DNA of 64,000 nucleotides from JBASEY01 sp964404285 (GTDB taxonomy: Bacteria > CSSED10-310). The notes beneath the pieces are model-generated. The model ran no database searches, was not told the DNA's origin, and saw only the letters and a list, made by a program, of their open reading frames with translations. How positions within the stretch are numbered: the stretch's first letter is position 1; every line of letters begins with the position of its first letter. Shown here in pieces: positions 26,366 to 35,890 of this stretch. Location of the stretch: contig CAYOJK010000001.1 in assembly GCA_964404285.1 (NCBI GenBank), positions 310,001 through 374,000 on the forward strand, given 5' to 3'. The position numbers and the translations under genes were made by a program.

Positions 26366-27836
26366 TGATCTAATCAGCATGAGTCCGGATATATCGCTGG
26401 AAGGTAATGTGGATTGCAACGTTACTTCTCTGACTATGGATTCCAGGAAGGTTGAGCCAGGTGCGCTATTTGTTGCATTACGTGGCGTCACATCCGATGG
26501 CCATCAATTTATATCCCAGGCAATTCAAAAAGGAGCAGTTGCTATATTGATCAATGAGGATCACCAAGGCTCATTTCCTCCCGATATTGCGGTAATTCGT
26601 GCAATAGATCCTAGACAAACGATTGCACATTTGGCTTCACAGTTTTACGGACACCCTTCCGACAAGTTATTAACTCTTGGAATTACTGGCACTAACGGAA
26701 AAACAACTGTAACTTATATGCTACAAAACATTTTACAATCCTTGGGAACCCCCTGTGGTGTTATTGGCACGATCGGGGCTCAATTTTTTGACACGCACAT
26801 TCCTACAGGCGCAACAACGCCGGAACCGATAGAATTGCATCAAATCTTCGCCCAAATGCTGACAGCAGGCATAAAGATTGCTGCTATGGAAGTGTCCAGC
26901 CATGCATTGATGTGGCATCGAGTCGATGGGATGAGATTTGATGTTGCTGTGTTCACCAATCTATCCCAAGATCATCTAGATTTCCACTCATCGATGGAAC
27001 GTTACATGGCTGCGAAAAGTCGACTTTTTAGAATGCCGGGTAATATCGATCGACCGGCCGCAGCTATTTTGAACAATGATGACCCCGCTTCGGAATATTT
27101 TCGGCCGATGATCCCGGAATATAGAACAGTTCGAACTTACGGCTTAAACCGCTCTGCTGATGTCACCGCTAAGAATATTCGGGAATACCCTGATTCAAAC
27201 ACTTTCAATATCGTGTGTTCAGAAGGTGAGTTTCCGACACGGATACCAATACCTGGGCGTCACAATATTTTGAACGTGTTGGCATCGACTACGGCTTTGA
27301 TGGCTCTAGGCTATAGCGTGGCATCTATTGCATCCGTTCTAAAAAAACTCCCGTCAATTCCCGGCAGAATGGAATCGATCAAGCAAGGCCAGCCATTTCA
27401 AGTATTAGTTGACTATGCACATACACCAGATGCTTTGATCAATGTGCTGGAGGCGGTTCACCCTATTACCCAGGGCAGGATAATTACCGTTTTTGGTTGT
27501 GGAGGAGACAGAGATAAAGACAAGCGACCTTTAATGGGTAACGCTGCCTCCACTCGCTCGGACTTGACAATTGTCACTTCGGATAACCCTCGAACTGAGA
27601 ATCCGACCGCAATAATCGATGATATCGTTCCTGGCTTGAGCAAGACCAACGAGTACCGAATTATCCCAGATCGAAGAACTGCAATTCAGATGGCCATACG
27701 AATCGCCAAAGAGGGTGATACAGTTTTAATTGCAGGGAAAGGACATGAAAATTACCAGATAATCGGTGATGAAAAACTGCAGTTTGATGATCGTGAGGAA
27801 TCAAGAAAGGCCTTAGAATTAATTGGTTATAAATGA
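26355..27836 (+). CDS. murE: UDP-MurNAc-L-Ala-D-Glu:meso-diaminopimelate ligase
   Basis: 493 aa from the ATG at 26355; the upstream TTG at 26325 lies deep in ftsI and is rejected. The Mur ligase P-loop is GITGTNGKTTV (112-118 core), with HALMWHRVDGMRFD and a C-terminal domain. DNPR at 410-413 (SDNPRTENP) is the motif that selects meso-diaminopimelate over lysine. It adds the third residue of the peptidoglycan stem peptide. ftsW begins within its stop (ATGA). murF does not follow, unlike the usual dcw order. Confidence 0.96.
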   Translation: MRLNDLISMSPDISLEGNVDCNVTSLTMDSRKVEPGALFVALRGVTSDGHQFISQAIQKGAVAILINEDHQGSFPPDIAVIRAIDPRQTIAHLASQFYGHPSDKLLTLGITGTNGKTTVTYMLQNILQSLGTPCGVIGTIGAQFFDTHIPTGATTPEPIELHQIFAQMLTAGIKIAAMEVSSHALMWHRVDGMRFDVAVFTNLSQDHLDFHSSMERYMAAKSRLFRMPGNIDRPAAAILNNDDPASEYFRPMIPEYRTVRTYGLNRSADVTAKNIREYPDSNTFNIVCSEGEFPTRIPIPGRHNILNVLASTTALMALGYSVASIASVLKKLPSIPGRMESIKQGQPFQVLVDYAHTPDALINVLEAVHPITQGRIITVFGCGGDRDKDKRPLMGNAASTRSDLTIVTSDNPRTENPTAIIDDIVPGLSKTNEYRIIPDRRTAIQMAIRIAKEGDTVLIAGKGHENYQIIGDEKLQFDDREESRKALELIGYK

Positions 27837-28981
27837 GTAGACTGTTAAGAAAAAAAGAAGTTGGAGCTGATATCGCTATCATGTGGGCGACTGTTTTGAC
27901 AGGCGCTTTCGGCGTGTTGATGGTGTACGATTCCAGCGCCGTTTCTGCCGCTCTAAGAAACCGATTTGATAGCGCAACATTCTTTTTTGAACGTCAATTA
28001 GTTTGGTTTATTGTGGGTATTGTCTGCATGGTTTTAGCCTCCCGTATTTCTCAGAATAGGCTACAACAATTTATTTTACCCGGCCTGATTGTGACGATTA
28101 TATTGTTAGTGTTGGTCTTGATACCGGGGTTAGGACACTCAGCCGGCGGCGCCCGGCGATGGGTTCGAATAGCCTGGTTTTCTGTCCAACCCGGCGAGTT
28201 TATGAGGCTGATACTGGTCGTATATCTTGCGCATCTTTTCAGTATTAAAAAAGAAAAAATCAAAAAATTCACCGAGGCCTTCTTACCCGCAGTAACAGTT
28301 ACTGCTATTGTTGTCGCCCTGTTGATAGCTCAGCCGAAAATAGGAACTGCTCTATTATTGATGTTCATGACAGCCGTCATGCTCTTTATTTCAGGCATAC
28401 CCTTTTATCAACTGCTGCTGGCTCTGACAGCATCTGCTCCGTTTGTGTACTTTGCATTCTCTAACGTCGATTATGTTCAAAAACGTATCAATGCTTGGCT
28501 TTTTCCAGCAGAACACATGCAAACACTTGGGTTTCAAGTTATTCAGTCAATGATTGCCATCGGCTCAGGAGGATTATTCGGCGCCGGACTAGGGCAAGGC
28601 AGGCAAAAAATGTTTTATCTTCCTGAAGCTCACACCGATATGATATTTCCTGTCATAGCTGAAGAGCTGGGCCTAATTGGGGTATCTTGCTTTTTATTCA
28701 GTCTGGGATTCCTTTTATATCGAGGCTTTCGCGTCTCAGCTACCGCCCAAACAACTTTTGGTAAAATTCTGGCAGTCGGTCTAACTGTAAGTATTGTTAC
28801 ACCCGCATTTTTAAATATTATGGTCGCCTCCGGCCTATTTCCTGTCACCGGAATCGCTCTGCCATTGATCAGCTATGGAGGAACGGCCCTGGTTACAGAT
28901 ATGACATCACTCGGACTTCTTTCAGGTATTAGAAAATGGTCTTCAAATAACTTCGGAGAGGTATCAGATGAAATTAGTTGA
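27833..28981 (+). CDS. ftsW: SEDS-family septal glycosyltransferase FtsW
   Basis: 382 aa, ten predicted helices. SEDS signatures include GHSAGGARRWVRIAWFSVQP, GLGQGRQKMFYLPEAHTD, the large-loop region IFPVIAEELGLIG and the C-terminal GIALPLISYGGTALVTDM. It polymerises lipid II with its partner FtsI. Position between murE and murB in the dcw cluster favours FtsW over RodA. It overlaps murE by 4 bases and murB by 14 bases. Confidence 0.95.
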   Translation: MSRLLRKKEVGADIAIMWATVLTGAFGVLMVYDSSAVSAALRNRFDSATFFFERQLVWFIVGIVCMVLASRISQNRLQQFILPGLIVTIILLVLVLIPGLGHSAGGARRWVRIAWFSVQPGEFMRLILVVYLAHLFSIKKEKIKKFTEAFLPAVTVTAIVVALLIAQPKIGTALLLMFMTAVMLFISGIPFYQLLLALTASAPFVYFAFSNVDYVQKRINAWLFPAEHMQTLGFQVIQSMIAIGSGGLFGAGLGQGRQKMFYLPEAHTDMIFPVIAEELGLIGVSCFLFSLGFLLYRGFRVSATAQTTFGKILAVGLTVSIVTPAFLNIMVASGLFPVTGIALPLISYGGTALVTDMTSLGLLSGIRKWSSNNFGEVSDEIS

Positions 28982-29879
28982 ATTTCATGGCTCTGTTCAT
29001 ACTGATATCCCACTGGCCAGATTTACCACCTGGAAAATTGGAGGCAACACTGATTGGATGATCATGCCTTCCAATTTCGATGATTTAGACATACTGATGA
29101 CAGAAATCAGAAGGACTAGAATACCATGGTTTATTTTAGGCAATGGATCCAATGTTCTTTTTAGTGATAAAGGCTTTCGAGGGGTCGTTATCACTTTGGG
29201 AACAAGTTTCAAAAGAATGTCGATTTCTGGTGATACCGTTCGCGTTGGAGCTGGTGTCACATTAAATCATTTGGCACAACAGACTGCAGCAACTGGTCTA
29301 TCAGGCCTCGAGCCTCTCGCAGGAATTCCCGGGACTCTTGGAGGAGCTGCATCTGTAAATGCCGGGGCTTTTGGAAGCTCCTTGTTGGATTTATGCATAG
29401 AAATCAATGGAATAGACTCTTTAGGAGTAAAGAGATCATTTAAAAATATATTTTCTAGTTATCGGTCCAGAGTTTTTCCTGATGATTTTATAATTACTGA
29501 GCTTCAGTTAAAACTGACCAAAGACGATCCTTCCCGAATTCATGAGCATTTATCAAAATACCTTGAGAGACGGCGCTCAACTCAACCATTAGCCGAAGCT
29601 TCCGCTGGTTGCACCTTTAAAAATCCTGAAAACCAAGGAGCTGGTAGGCTGATAGATGAATTGGGACTCAAAGGTTTTCAAAAAGGCCAAGCCATGATTT
29701 CAAAGAAACACGCTAACTTCATTATCAATACCGGTAACGCATCATCTGCCGATGTTGTAGAATTGATTGATTATGTTAGAAAGCGAGTTTGGGAAAGATT
29801 TAACGTTAAGTTGGAGCTGGAAGTAATTATTCTTGACGAACATGGAAAGGGTCTGGATCCAGGGGGAGATATCAAATGA
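28968..29879 (+). CDS. murB: UDP-N-acetylenolpyruvoylglucosamine reductase
   Basis: 303 aa. FAD-dependent reductase making UDP-MurNAc. FAD-binding motifs are WFILGNGSNVLFSDKGFRG and LEPLAGIPGTLGGAASVNAG. The proton-donor position, Ser in E. coli, is Cys in SAGCTFKNP, a substitution seen in many type II MurB proteins. It has a C-terminal catalytic Glu region (LELEVIILDEHG). No Tyr-loop insertion is evident, consistent with type II. It overlaps ftsQ by ATGA. Confidence 0.95.
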   Translation: MKLVEFHGSVHTDIPLARFTTWKIGGNTDWMIMPSNFDDLDILMTEIRRTRIPWFILGNGSNVLFSDKGFRGVVITLGTSFKRMSISGDTVRVGAGVTLNHLAQQTAATGLSGLEPLAGIPGTLGGAASVNAGAFGSSLLDLCIEINGIDSLGVKRSFKNIFSSYRSRVFPDDFIITELQLKLTKDDPSRIHEHLSKYLERRRSTQPLAEASAGCTFKNPENQGAGRLIDELGLKGFQKGQAMISKKHANFIINTGNASSADVVELIDYVRKRVWERFNVKLELEVIILDEHGKGLDPGGDIK

Positions 29880-30628
29880 CGTCTCACCTGATAAACAGAT
29901 TGATTTTTGGGCTTCTATTCTTCCTGTCCATCGGAACGTCTGGAATCGCAATCACACGTTTGCCTTTTATGAGATCAAACTCTTATCTGATCACTGTCGA
30001 TTGCGATTCCTTTCGTACCGAGTCCGCTGAAAAACTCGTTGAATCCATTCATAATAAATATTTCTTTAAAATTTCAAACAAAGAAATTCATGATAAAGTG
30101 ATTGCATCTCAGCCTATTGAAAATGTAATCGTTAAACACCATTTGTTCAAACCTTTGCATATTGATATTAAAGCGACAAAACCAGTCGTGATGGTCTCCA
30201 ATCAAGAGGAGTTGATCAGTTTATCCACATCAGGAATGCCTTTTCTATATTGGCCGGAACATGGAGATTTGCCTTGTTACGGAGTGCCTACGGATTTCGA
30301 TCACAATACACTGTTACATCCGGACAACCTTTTACAAGATTTCTATCGACTGATAGTAGAAATTCAAACAGGATCTTTCCTTCAACTTACTCGTTTTTCT
30401 GCCTTTTTAGCGGGAGATGAAAACAGCATGGTCTTATTTGATCATAAAACCCAAGATCATCTGAAGCTTCCTCGAGAACATCTTCGTAATCGAACCGAGC
30501 ATCTTCGACAAGTAGATGCTTGGTTATCGTCATCACCAGCTTCAACAAAGGCGCCACTGGAATTCGATGCACGATTTTCTGGGATTATCATACTGCGTTC
30601 TCTTCCAAAAGGCGTTTACCATGGCTGA
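29876..30628 (+). CDS. ftsQ: FtsQ-like division protein
   Basis: 250 aa. A single transmembrane helix (about 8-27) is followed by a POTRA-like segment (NKYFFKISNKEIHDKVIASQ, NVIVKHHLFKPLHIDIKATK). A beta-rich domain with LISLSTSGMPF, the position where FtsQ reads the residue-conserved D/S-x-x-G, comes next. FtsQ scaffolds FtsB/FtsL in the periplasm. Sequence similarity is weak; topology and location between murB and ftsA carry the call. Its end overlaps ftsA by 8 bases. Confidence 0.85.
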   Translation: MTSHLINRLIFGLLFFLSIGTSGIAITRLPFMRSNSYLITVDCDSFRTESAEKLVESIHNKYFFKISNKEIHDKVIASQPIENVIVKHHLFKPLHIDIKATKPVVMVSNQEELISLSTSGMPFLYWPEHGDLPCYGVPTDFDHNTLLHPDNLLQDFYRLIVEIQTGSFLQLTRFSAFLAGDENSMVLFDHKTQDHLKLPREHLRNRTEHLRQVDAWLSSSPASTKAPLEFDARFSGIIILRSLPKGVYHG

Positions 30629-31853
30629 AGCAATTCGAAAATCTGTTGGTTTATCACTTGGGAACACATCGGTTTCCATAGCAGTCGTGCATCAACGTCC
30701 TGGTGACGAACCTGAGCTTGTTGCGTTCGATCATGTTTCCAGCCGGTTTTTACGTGACGGCATGATAGTCAACCTTGAAGCCCTTCAAGATGCAGTAAAT
30801 CAATGTAGAAAAAATATAGCTTTTTTGGTTAAGGCATCTTTTTACGACGTATCAATCAACCTGTGTGGTGTGCCATTAAAGATTAAAAGAAGCACATTGA
30901 CACATGAAATGAAGAAAAAAACAGAAATTAAAAAGAAGCATTTATCTAATTCTTTTATAACGCAACCGCTTTTGGAAGATGATGCATGGCAACTGGTCCA
31001 CTCTCGTCCAATTAGCTATGATTTAGATGATCAAACTAATCTTGCATCACCGATTGGGATGGCTGGAAAATCTTTGTCAGTCCATACGCAACAAATTTTT
31101 GCTCCCAAAACAATAATCGAAAATGTTGTTCATGCCATCAATCGTTGTGGATTCAGAATTACGCATATTGTAACCGATCCGTTAAGTAGCTTTGAAGCTC
31201 TTGTTACTAAAGATGAACAAGAAATGGGCATCTGGCTACTGGACATCGGAGGCAATGTCATGCAGACAGCTTTTAAGTCTGGTAAAGAAATATTCGTTAT
31301 ACCCCCAATACCTTTTGGAAGCGATTTGGTCACCAATGATATCGCTGTTGGTTTGAAGACGACTATTAAAGATGCTGAGAGAATAAAAGTCGAATACGGT
31401 TGTGCATTACCGGAACTTGTAACAGATGAAGTACAAATACAGATACCGCCAGTTGGAGGTGGCCAAACCAATAACCCTATTTCTCAGCATAGACTATCAG
31501 AAATTATCAATTCCAGGATGCAGGAGCTTCTGGAATTGGCAGCCGATGCGATGACGGAATTCGAGCCGGCTATGAGCCAGAGCGCCTCTGGTATCGTCAT
31601 TACAGGTGGAGGATCTTTATTGCCAGGCACACTGGAATTGGCAAACAAATATTTTAGAATACCAATTATCAAAGGGCATTTGCGGGATATAAGTGGTTTG
31701 ACGGATATCGCGCCGGTTCCACTGAGCGCTTCTGCAATTGGTTTGGCTTTATATGCTTTGCGATATGAATCGGAAATCGCATGGGATACTTCTGGGACTT
31801 CAACTTTAAAAAAACTTATGCAAAATGTTTTCAGATGGTTGGGAGGAGCTTAA
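30621..31853 (+). CDS. ftsA: Cell-division protein FtsA (divergent)
   Basis: 410 aa from the ATG at 30621, preceded by AAAAGG; the TTG at 30516 would overlap ftsQ by over 100 bases. Actin-fold protein tethering FtsZ to the membrane. The phosphate-2 loop (LLDIGGNVMQTAF) and adenosine loop (GIVITGGGSLLPG) are clear. The phosphate-1 loop reads GLSLGNTSVSI, so the usual Asp/Glu is Ser. The C-terminal amphipathic helix TLKKLMQNVFRWLGG fits the membrane-targeting sequence. Its stop overlaps the ftsZ start by one base. Confidence 0.93.
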   Translation: MAEAIRKSVGLSLGNTSVSIAVVHQRPGDEPELVAFDHVSSRFLRDGMIVNLEALQDAVNQCRKNIAFLVKASFYDVSINLCGVPLKIKRSTLTHEMKKKTEIKKKHLSNSFITQPLLEDDAWQLVHSRPISYDLDDQTNLASPIGMAGKSLSVHTQQIFAPKTIIENVVHAINRCGFRITHIVTDPLSSFEALVTKDEQEMGIWLLDIGGNVMQTAFKSGKEIFVIPPIPFGSDLVTNDIAVGLKTTIKDAERIKVEYGCALPELVTDEVQIQIPPVGGGQTNNPISQHRLSEIINSRMQELLELAADAMTEFEPAMSQSASGIVITGGGSLLPGTLELANKYFRIPIIKGHLRDISGLTDIAPVPLSASAIGLALYALRYESEIAWDTSGTSTLKKLMQNVFRWLGGA

Positions 31854-33328
31854 TGACCGTTTATAGTTATATCGAAGAGGCTGCAGGTAATCAGGCAAAT
31901 ATAAAAGTTATCGGTGTTGGTGGTGGAGGCTGTAACGCCGTCGAACGCATGTTACAACATAGGATGAATGGTATTGAATTCATAGCCTGTAACACAGATT
32001 CACTGGCTTTACAACAATATCATGCTCCAACCTGCCTGCAACTTGGGCGCAACCTAACGCGTGGCCTGGGAGCGGGAGGCAACCCTAAGATCGGACGGTC
32101 TGCTGCGCTTGAAGATGAAAATATGATACGCCAGCATCTCACAGGCGCTGATATGCTATTTATAACAGCCGGCATGGGCGGAGGAACCGGGACTGGAGGC
32201 TCCCCAATAATTGCCCGAATTGCTCGTGAATTAGGAATTTTAACGGTCGCCGTCGTAACGTTACCCTTTCTTTTTGAAGGTGCAAGACGAAAAAGAATCG
32301 CAGAAGCAGGTGTTAAAGAACTTGAACATTTTGTCGATACGTTGATTGTAGTTCCCAATCATAAATTACTGTCCGCCGTAGAACCAAATACAACTCTACA
32401 AGACGCATTTTTTAAAGCAGATGAAGTGTTGAGTAATGCTGTTCAGGGAATTTCTGATTTGATAACGGAACCCGGTAATATAAATGTCGATTTTGCTGAT
32501 GTTAGAACAATTATGTCCGGCATGGGAAAAGCCATTTTGGGAACAGGTGTCGGCTCCGGCGAAAACCGAGCAGAAGCCGCTGTAAACGCAGCTATTTCGT
32601 CACCTTTGCTAGATGATTTCTCTATAGATGGCGCCTGCGGTGTTTTAATCAATATCACAGGGGGAAGTGATCTGGGTATAATTGAATTGAATACGGCATG
32701 TGAAAAAATTAGACAAACAGTCGACAAGGATGCCTTGATTATTGTTGGCCATGTTTGCAACCCTGATTATTTTGGCAAAATCAAAATCACTATCATCGCA
32801 ACAGGGTTCGAAAAAAAACGAATATCAGAGACCTTACCGATTTCATCGATTGAAGATGCCTATCCGGCCACAGATCATTTTCCAACGCCTGTTATTGTGA
32901 GAGAAAAGCCACAAACGACGACTGAACCGAGTTCTTCTCAGGCATATACTCCATTGAGTTCCTCCTCCACACCGACGGACTCACAAACCCCAAAACAACC
33001 CAATCTGGAATACAAACCGGTTCTCAATACAACAACCAACACCAATACTGAACACGAAAACTTAGGGCAGGCTAATACGGATCCAGTCTTTATCCTCCCA
33101 TTACAAGAATTGACGGATAATCAAGCTTCCAAACCAGAGCCTAAACCAGCTCGTCCCGAACTAGATCCTCCAACAAAGAGAGATGACTTTCATGCTATCC
33201 CGGATTACAATAAAAGAGACATGGCTTCCGGTTCTTTAAAAAATGATTCGAAATTGGATCGTATCGCCCAACGGATTTGTTTTGGAGACATCAACACTCC
33301 CGCATTTTTGCGCCGTAAAGCTGATTAA
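31853..33328 (+). CDS. ftsZ: Cell-division GTPase FtsZ
   Basis: 491 aa from the ATG at 31853, which follows GGGAGGAG; a TTG extension to 31781 is rejected. N-terminal GTPase: KVIGVGGGGCNAVERM, tubulin G-box GGGTGTGG (109-116) and the T7 synergy loop NVDFADV (211-217). The core ends near 325. A long Pro/Thr/Ser-rich linker of about 150 residues follows, then the conserved C-terminal peptide NTPAFLRRKAD that binds FtsA. It forms the Z-ring. Last gene of the dcw cluster. Confidence 0.98.
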   Translation: MTVYSYIEEAAGNQANIKVIGVGGGGCNAVERMLQHRMNGIEFIACNTDSLALQQYHAPTCLQLGRNLTRGLGAGGNPKIGRSAALEDENMIRQHLTGADMLFITAGMGGGTGTGGSPIIARIARELGILTVAVVTLPFLFEGARRKRIAEAGVKELEHFVDTLIVVPNHKLLSAVEPNTTLQDAFFKADEVLSNAVQGISDLITEPGNINVDFADVRTIMSGMGKAILGTGVGSGENRAEAAVNAAISSPLLDDFSIDGACGVLINITGGSDLGIIELNTACEKIRQTVDKDALIIVGHVCNPDYFGKIKITIIATGFEKKRISETLPISSIEDAYPATDHFPTPVIVREKPQTTTEPSSSQAYTPLSSSSTPTDSQTPKQPNLEYKPVLNTTTNTNTEHENLGQANTDPVFILPLQELTDNQASKPEPKPARPELDPPTKRDDFHAIPDYNKRDMASGSLKNDSKLDRIAQRICFGDINTPAFLRRKAD

Positions 33329-33363
33329 ATATTATCCGTTTTTCAAGCCATGTCACCTGGCAA

Positions 33364-35025
33364 ATGAACACTCTTTATGTAACTGAAAAACGACTATTAA
33401 CACCCGGTAGGGGCTGGAAGCTTCGAATTGCATTAGTGAGTCCGGCGCCTTATTCCATCGGCATGGCCAACTTGGGAATTCACCTTGTATACGCAGCTTT
33501 TAATAGGATTCCAGGGGTAGCCTGTCACAGATTTTTTGCCGAATTCCCCTCTATGATGCACCGATGTTCTCAAACTCAGAAACCTCCTTTGTCCATTGAA
33601 ACTGCTGAGCCTTTATCACGTTACCACGTCATAGCTCTCTCTTTTTCTTATGAAAATGACCTGTTGAACTTACCAAGCATCCTACGTGCAGCAGGTATCC
33701 CTCTTCTCTCAAGTGAACGGGGATCGATGTTTCCGTTGGTTATAGCCGGCGGGGTAGTTACAACTATCAACCCAGAACCGTTTGCAGATATAGTAGATGC
33801 TTGCGTTTTAGGAGAATCCGAGGAAGTTATACCTCTTCTGGCAAATCAACTTATCGACAATTGGGCATTTAATCGTAATAAAGTTGAAGCGCTTGAAGCA
33901 ATTGGGTCTATTCCAGGAATTTATATTCCTTCGTGGTTTCAGCCTACATACACTAAAAAGGGCATCTTTACAGGCATCAAGCTAACACACCCCGAATATT
34001 CACCTAATCTAGCCAGACGTTTTATACCCAATTTGGATGCGATACCCGGTTCCATGGTTATTCATACTCCAAACACGGATTTAAAAGAGCTGCATCTTGT
34101 CGAAATTTCACGTGGATGCCCAAACTCATGTCGATTTTGTCTGATTCCTCAATGCTATGGTCCATTCAGATATAGATCCACCCACTCCGTGATTCAGGAG
34201 ACGGAATTCTCTCCCCCGGATTGGCGCCTTGGACTATTGGGCGCTGGGTGTTCATTGCACCCAACATTGAAGGACATCTGCTATGAACTGATTTCCCGGC
34301 AAAAATCGTTTTCTTTATCTTCATTGCACGTCTCAGGCTTACGACATAGATTAGTCGACTGTATACATGGATCGGGCACCAGAACTCTGACTCTTGCTCC
34401 CGAGGTTGGATCAGATAATAAACGACTGTTCATTGGAAAAAATTTTACAAATGAGCAACTCATTCATGTTATCAGCCAACTTGCTGTTGATCCAATAAAG
34501 ACTATCAAGCTCTATTTCATGGTCGGATTGCCTGAGGAAACAACGGATGACCTCGATGATATCATAGCTTTATGTATTCAAATTCAAAAAGTTATTCGTG
34601 ATATCAACAAACAAGCCTCTACCTTACCACGACTGTTAGCTTCTATTTCGTGTTTTGTCCCTAAAGCATTATCAGCGTTTGAACGTGAACCAATTGATAC
34701 AGAGAAAAAACTCAAAGCAAAAATACTTTATCTTAAGTCTCAGTTGAAGTCTGATCGAGAAATTCGCATTACCAGCAACACTCCCCGTCATGCTGTTATC
34801 CAAGAATTATTGGCCAGAGGTAACCGACAGGTCACCAATTACTTAATTCAAGCTTCTTTGCCAAACCATGATTGGTATAAGACCTTTGTATCGATGCAGA
34901 AAACGGAGAAATTAAATCCAGACAGATTTGTTTCCAATACACAGCTACCTTGGGATCATCTGAAAGTGGCTCTGTTCTGCAATAATTTTAAAACCAAGGA
35001 AGAGAAGAATCATGTCATCGATTGA
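33364..35025 (+). CDS. B12-binding-type radical SAM protein
   Basis: 553 aa. N-terminal cobalamin-binding-like Rossmann region (IALVSPAPYSIGMANLGIH, PLVIAGGVVTTINPEPFAD, CVLGESEEV) is followed by a radical SAM core. The cluster motif C252-x3-C256-x2-C259 is in ISRGCPNSCRFCLIP. LTLAPEVGSDNKRL and LYFMVGLPEETTDDL are typical of the YgiQ/TIGR03960-like branch. The substrate is unknown. The canonical DxHxxG cobalamin motif is not evident, so B12 dependence is uncertain. The stop overlaps larE by 14 bases, implying a joint role or simple coupling. Confidence 0.88.
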   Translation: MNTLYVTEKRLLTPGRGWKLRIALVSPAPYSIGMANLGIHLVYAAFNRIPGVACHRFFAEFPSMMHRCSQTQKPPLSIETAEPLSRYHVIALSFSYENDLLNLPSILRAAGIPLLSSERGSMFPLVIAGGVVTTINPEPFADIVDACVLGESEEVIPLLANQLIDNWAFNRNKVEALEAIGSIPGIYIPSWFQPTYTKKGIFTGIKLTHPEYSPNLARRFIPNLDAIPGSMVIHTPNTDLKELHLVEISRGCPNSCRFCLIPQCYGPFRYRSTHSVIQETEFSPPDWRLGLLGAGCSLHPTLKDICYELISRQKSFSLSSLHVSGLRHRLVDCIHGSGTRTLTLAPEVGSDNKRLFIGKNFTNEQLIHVISQLAVDPIKTIKLYFMVGLPEETTDDLDDIIALCIQIQKVIRDINKQASTLPRLLASISCFVPKALSAFEREPIDTEKKLKAKILYLKSQLKSDREIRITSNTPRHAVIQELLARGNRQVTNYLIQASLPNHDWYKTFVSMQKTEKLNPDRFVSNTQLPWDHLKVALFCNNFKTKEEKNHVID

Positions 35026-35800
35026 TCAAAAGATTAAAGCTTTTCAATCACTTCTTCAGACGTTTGAATCAGGATTAATCGCTCTTTCCGGCGGTGTAGA
35101 TTCTTGTGTTCTTCTTGTGTTGGCTGCTGAGGTAAAGGGGTTTTCTGCTCAGGCAGCAACCGTACACTCTATAGCACACCCTATGTCGGAATTGAACACA
35201 GCCGCCCTCTTAGCAAAACAATACGGAATTCCTCATCACACCATTGAAATAAATGAATTAGAAGACCCACTCATCCAGAAAAACGACGCCCTTCGATGCT
35301 ACCATTGCAAATTCCTACGCTACTCGAAATTACTGGAAAAAGCTCGATCACTAAGATTGAAAACAGTTCTCGATGGAAGCCATGCAGATGATTTGACAGT
35401 TGACCGCCCCGGGTTACAAGCAATCCAGAAATTAAACATACAAACTCCACTGATGGAAGTCGGCTTTACAAAGGAGGAGATTAGAAGAATTGCACAAATG
35501 AAGGCGCTACCAGTTTGGAACAATCCCGCGACTGCCTGCTTTTATACACGAATCCCCCAAAATGAACCTTTGGAATTTCAGCGAATTCATCGTGTTAAAT
35601 TAGGAGAACAAATCCTGCTTGACTCCGGTTTCAAGATTGTCAGATTACGAGACCATGGATCGATTGCTCGAATTGAGCTTCCACCGGATGTAATTGAAAC
35701 ATTTATGAACCACCCAACAAAAAACGAGATACTGAAAAAATTGAAAAGCCTGGGATATCGACATGTTTGTATTGATTTAGACGGATACTGTTTAAAGTGA
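35012..35800 (+). CDS. larE: ATP-dependent sacrificial sulfur transferase LarE
   Basis: 262 aa. PP-loop SGGVDS (26-31) binds ATP. Cys176 in PATACFYTRIP matches the sacrificial sulfur-donor cysteine of Lactobacillus LarE. LRCYHCKFLRYSKL (C96, C99) is another family signature. LarE thiolates a nicotinate-derived precursor of the nickel-pincer cofactor. LarB and LarC are not in the window, so the pathway is incomplete here. It overlaps the radical SAM gene upstream. Confidence 0.9.
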   Translation: MSSIDQKIKAFQSLLQTFESGLIALSGGVDSCVLLVLAAEVKGFSAQAATVHSIAHPMSELNTAALLAKQYGIPHHTIEINELEDPLIQKNDALRCYHCKFLRYSKLLEKARSLRLKTVLDGSHADDLTVDRPGLQAIQKLNIQTPLMEVGFTKEEIRRIAQMKALPVWNNPATACFYTRIPQNEPLEFQRIHRVKLGEQILLDSGFKIVRLRDHGSIARIELPPDVIETFMNHPTKNEILKKLKSLGYRHVCIDLDGYCLK

Positions 35801-35890
35801 CAAATTTATCTAACCATGACTATTTAAATGCCAATCGATTGTGCTATATTAGGATTGTATTAAAAATTCCACTTAGCTTTCGGAGGGCTT

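Noticed and set aside
30516..30620. 35-residue N-terminal extension of FtsA
   Set aside because: It would overlap ftsQ extensively and has no family match; the ATG at 30621 starts the normal FtsA domain.
31781..31852. 24-residue N-terminal extension of FtsZ
   Set aside because: It lies inside ftsA; the ATG at 31853 has a strong GGAGG site.
32020..32358. Minus-strand 112-aa frame in ftsZ
   Set aside because: Antisense shadow of the conserved FtsZ GTPase region.
35822..35850. Possible promoter with TATATT upstream of the large sensor gene
   Set aside because: The matching -35 (ATTTAA) is too poor to support.
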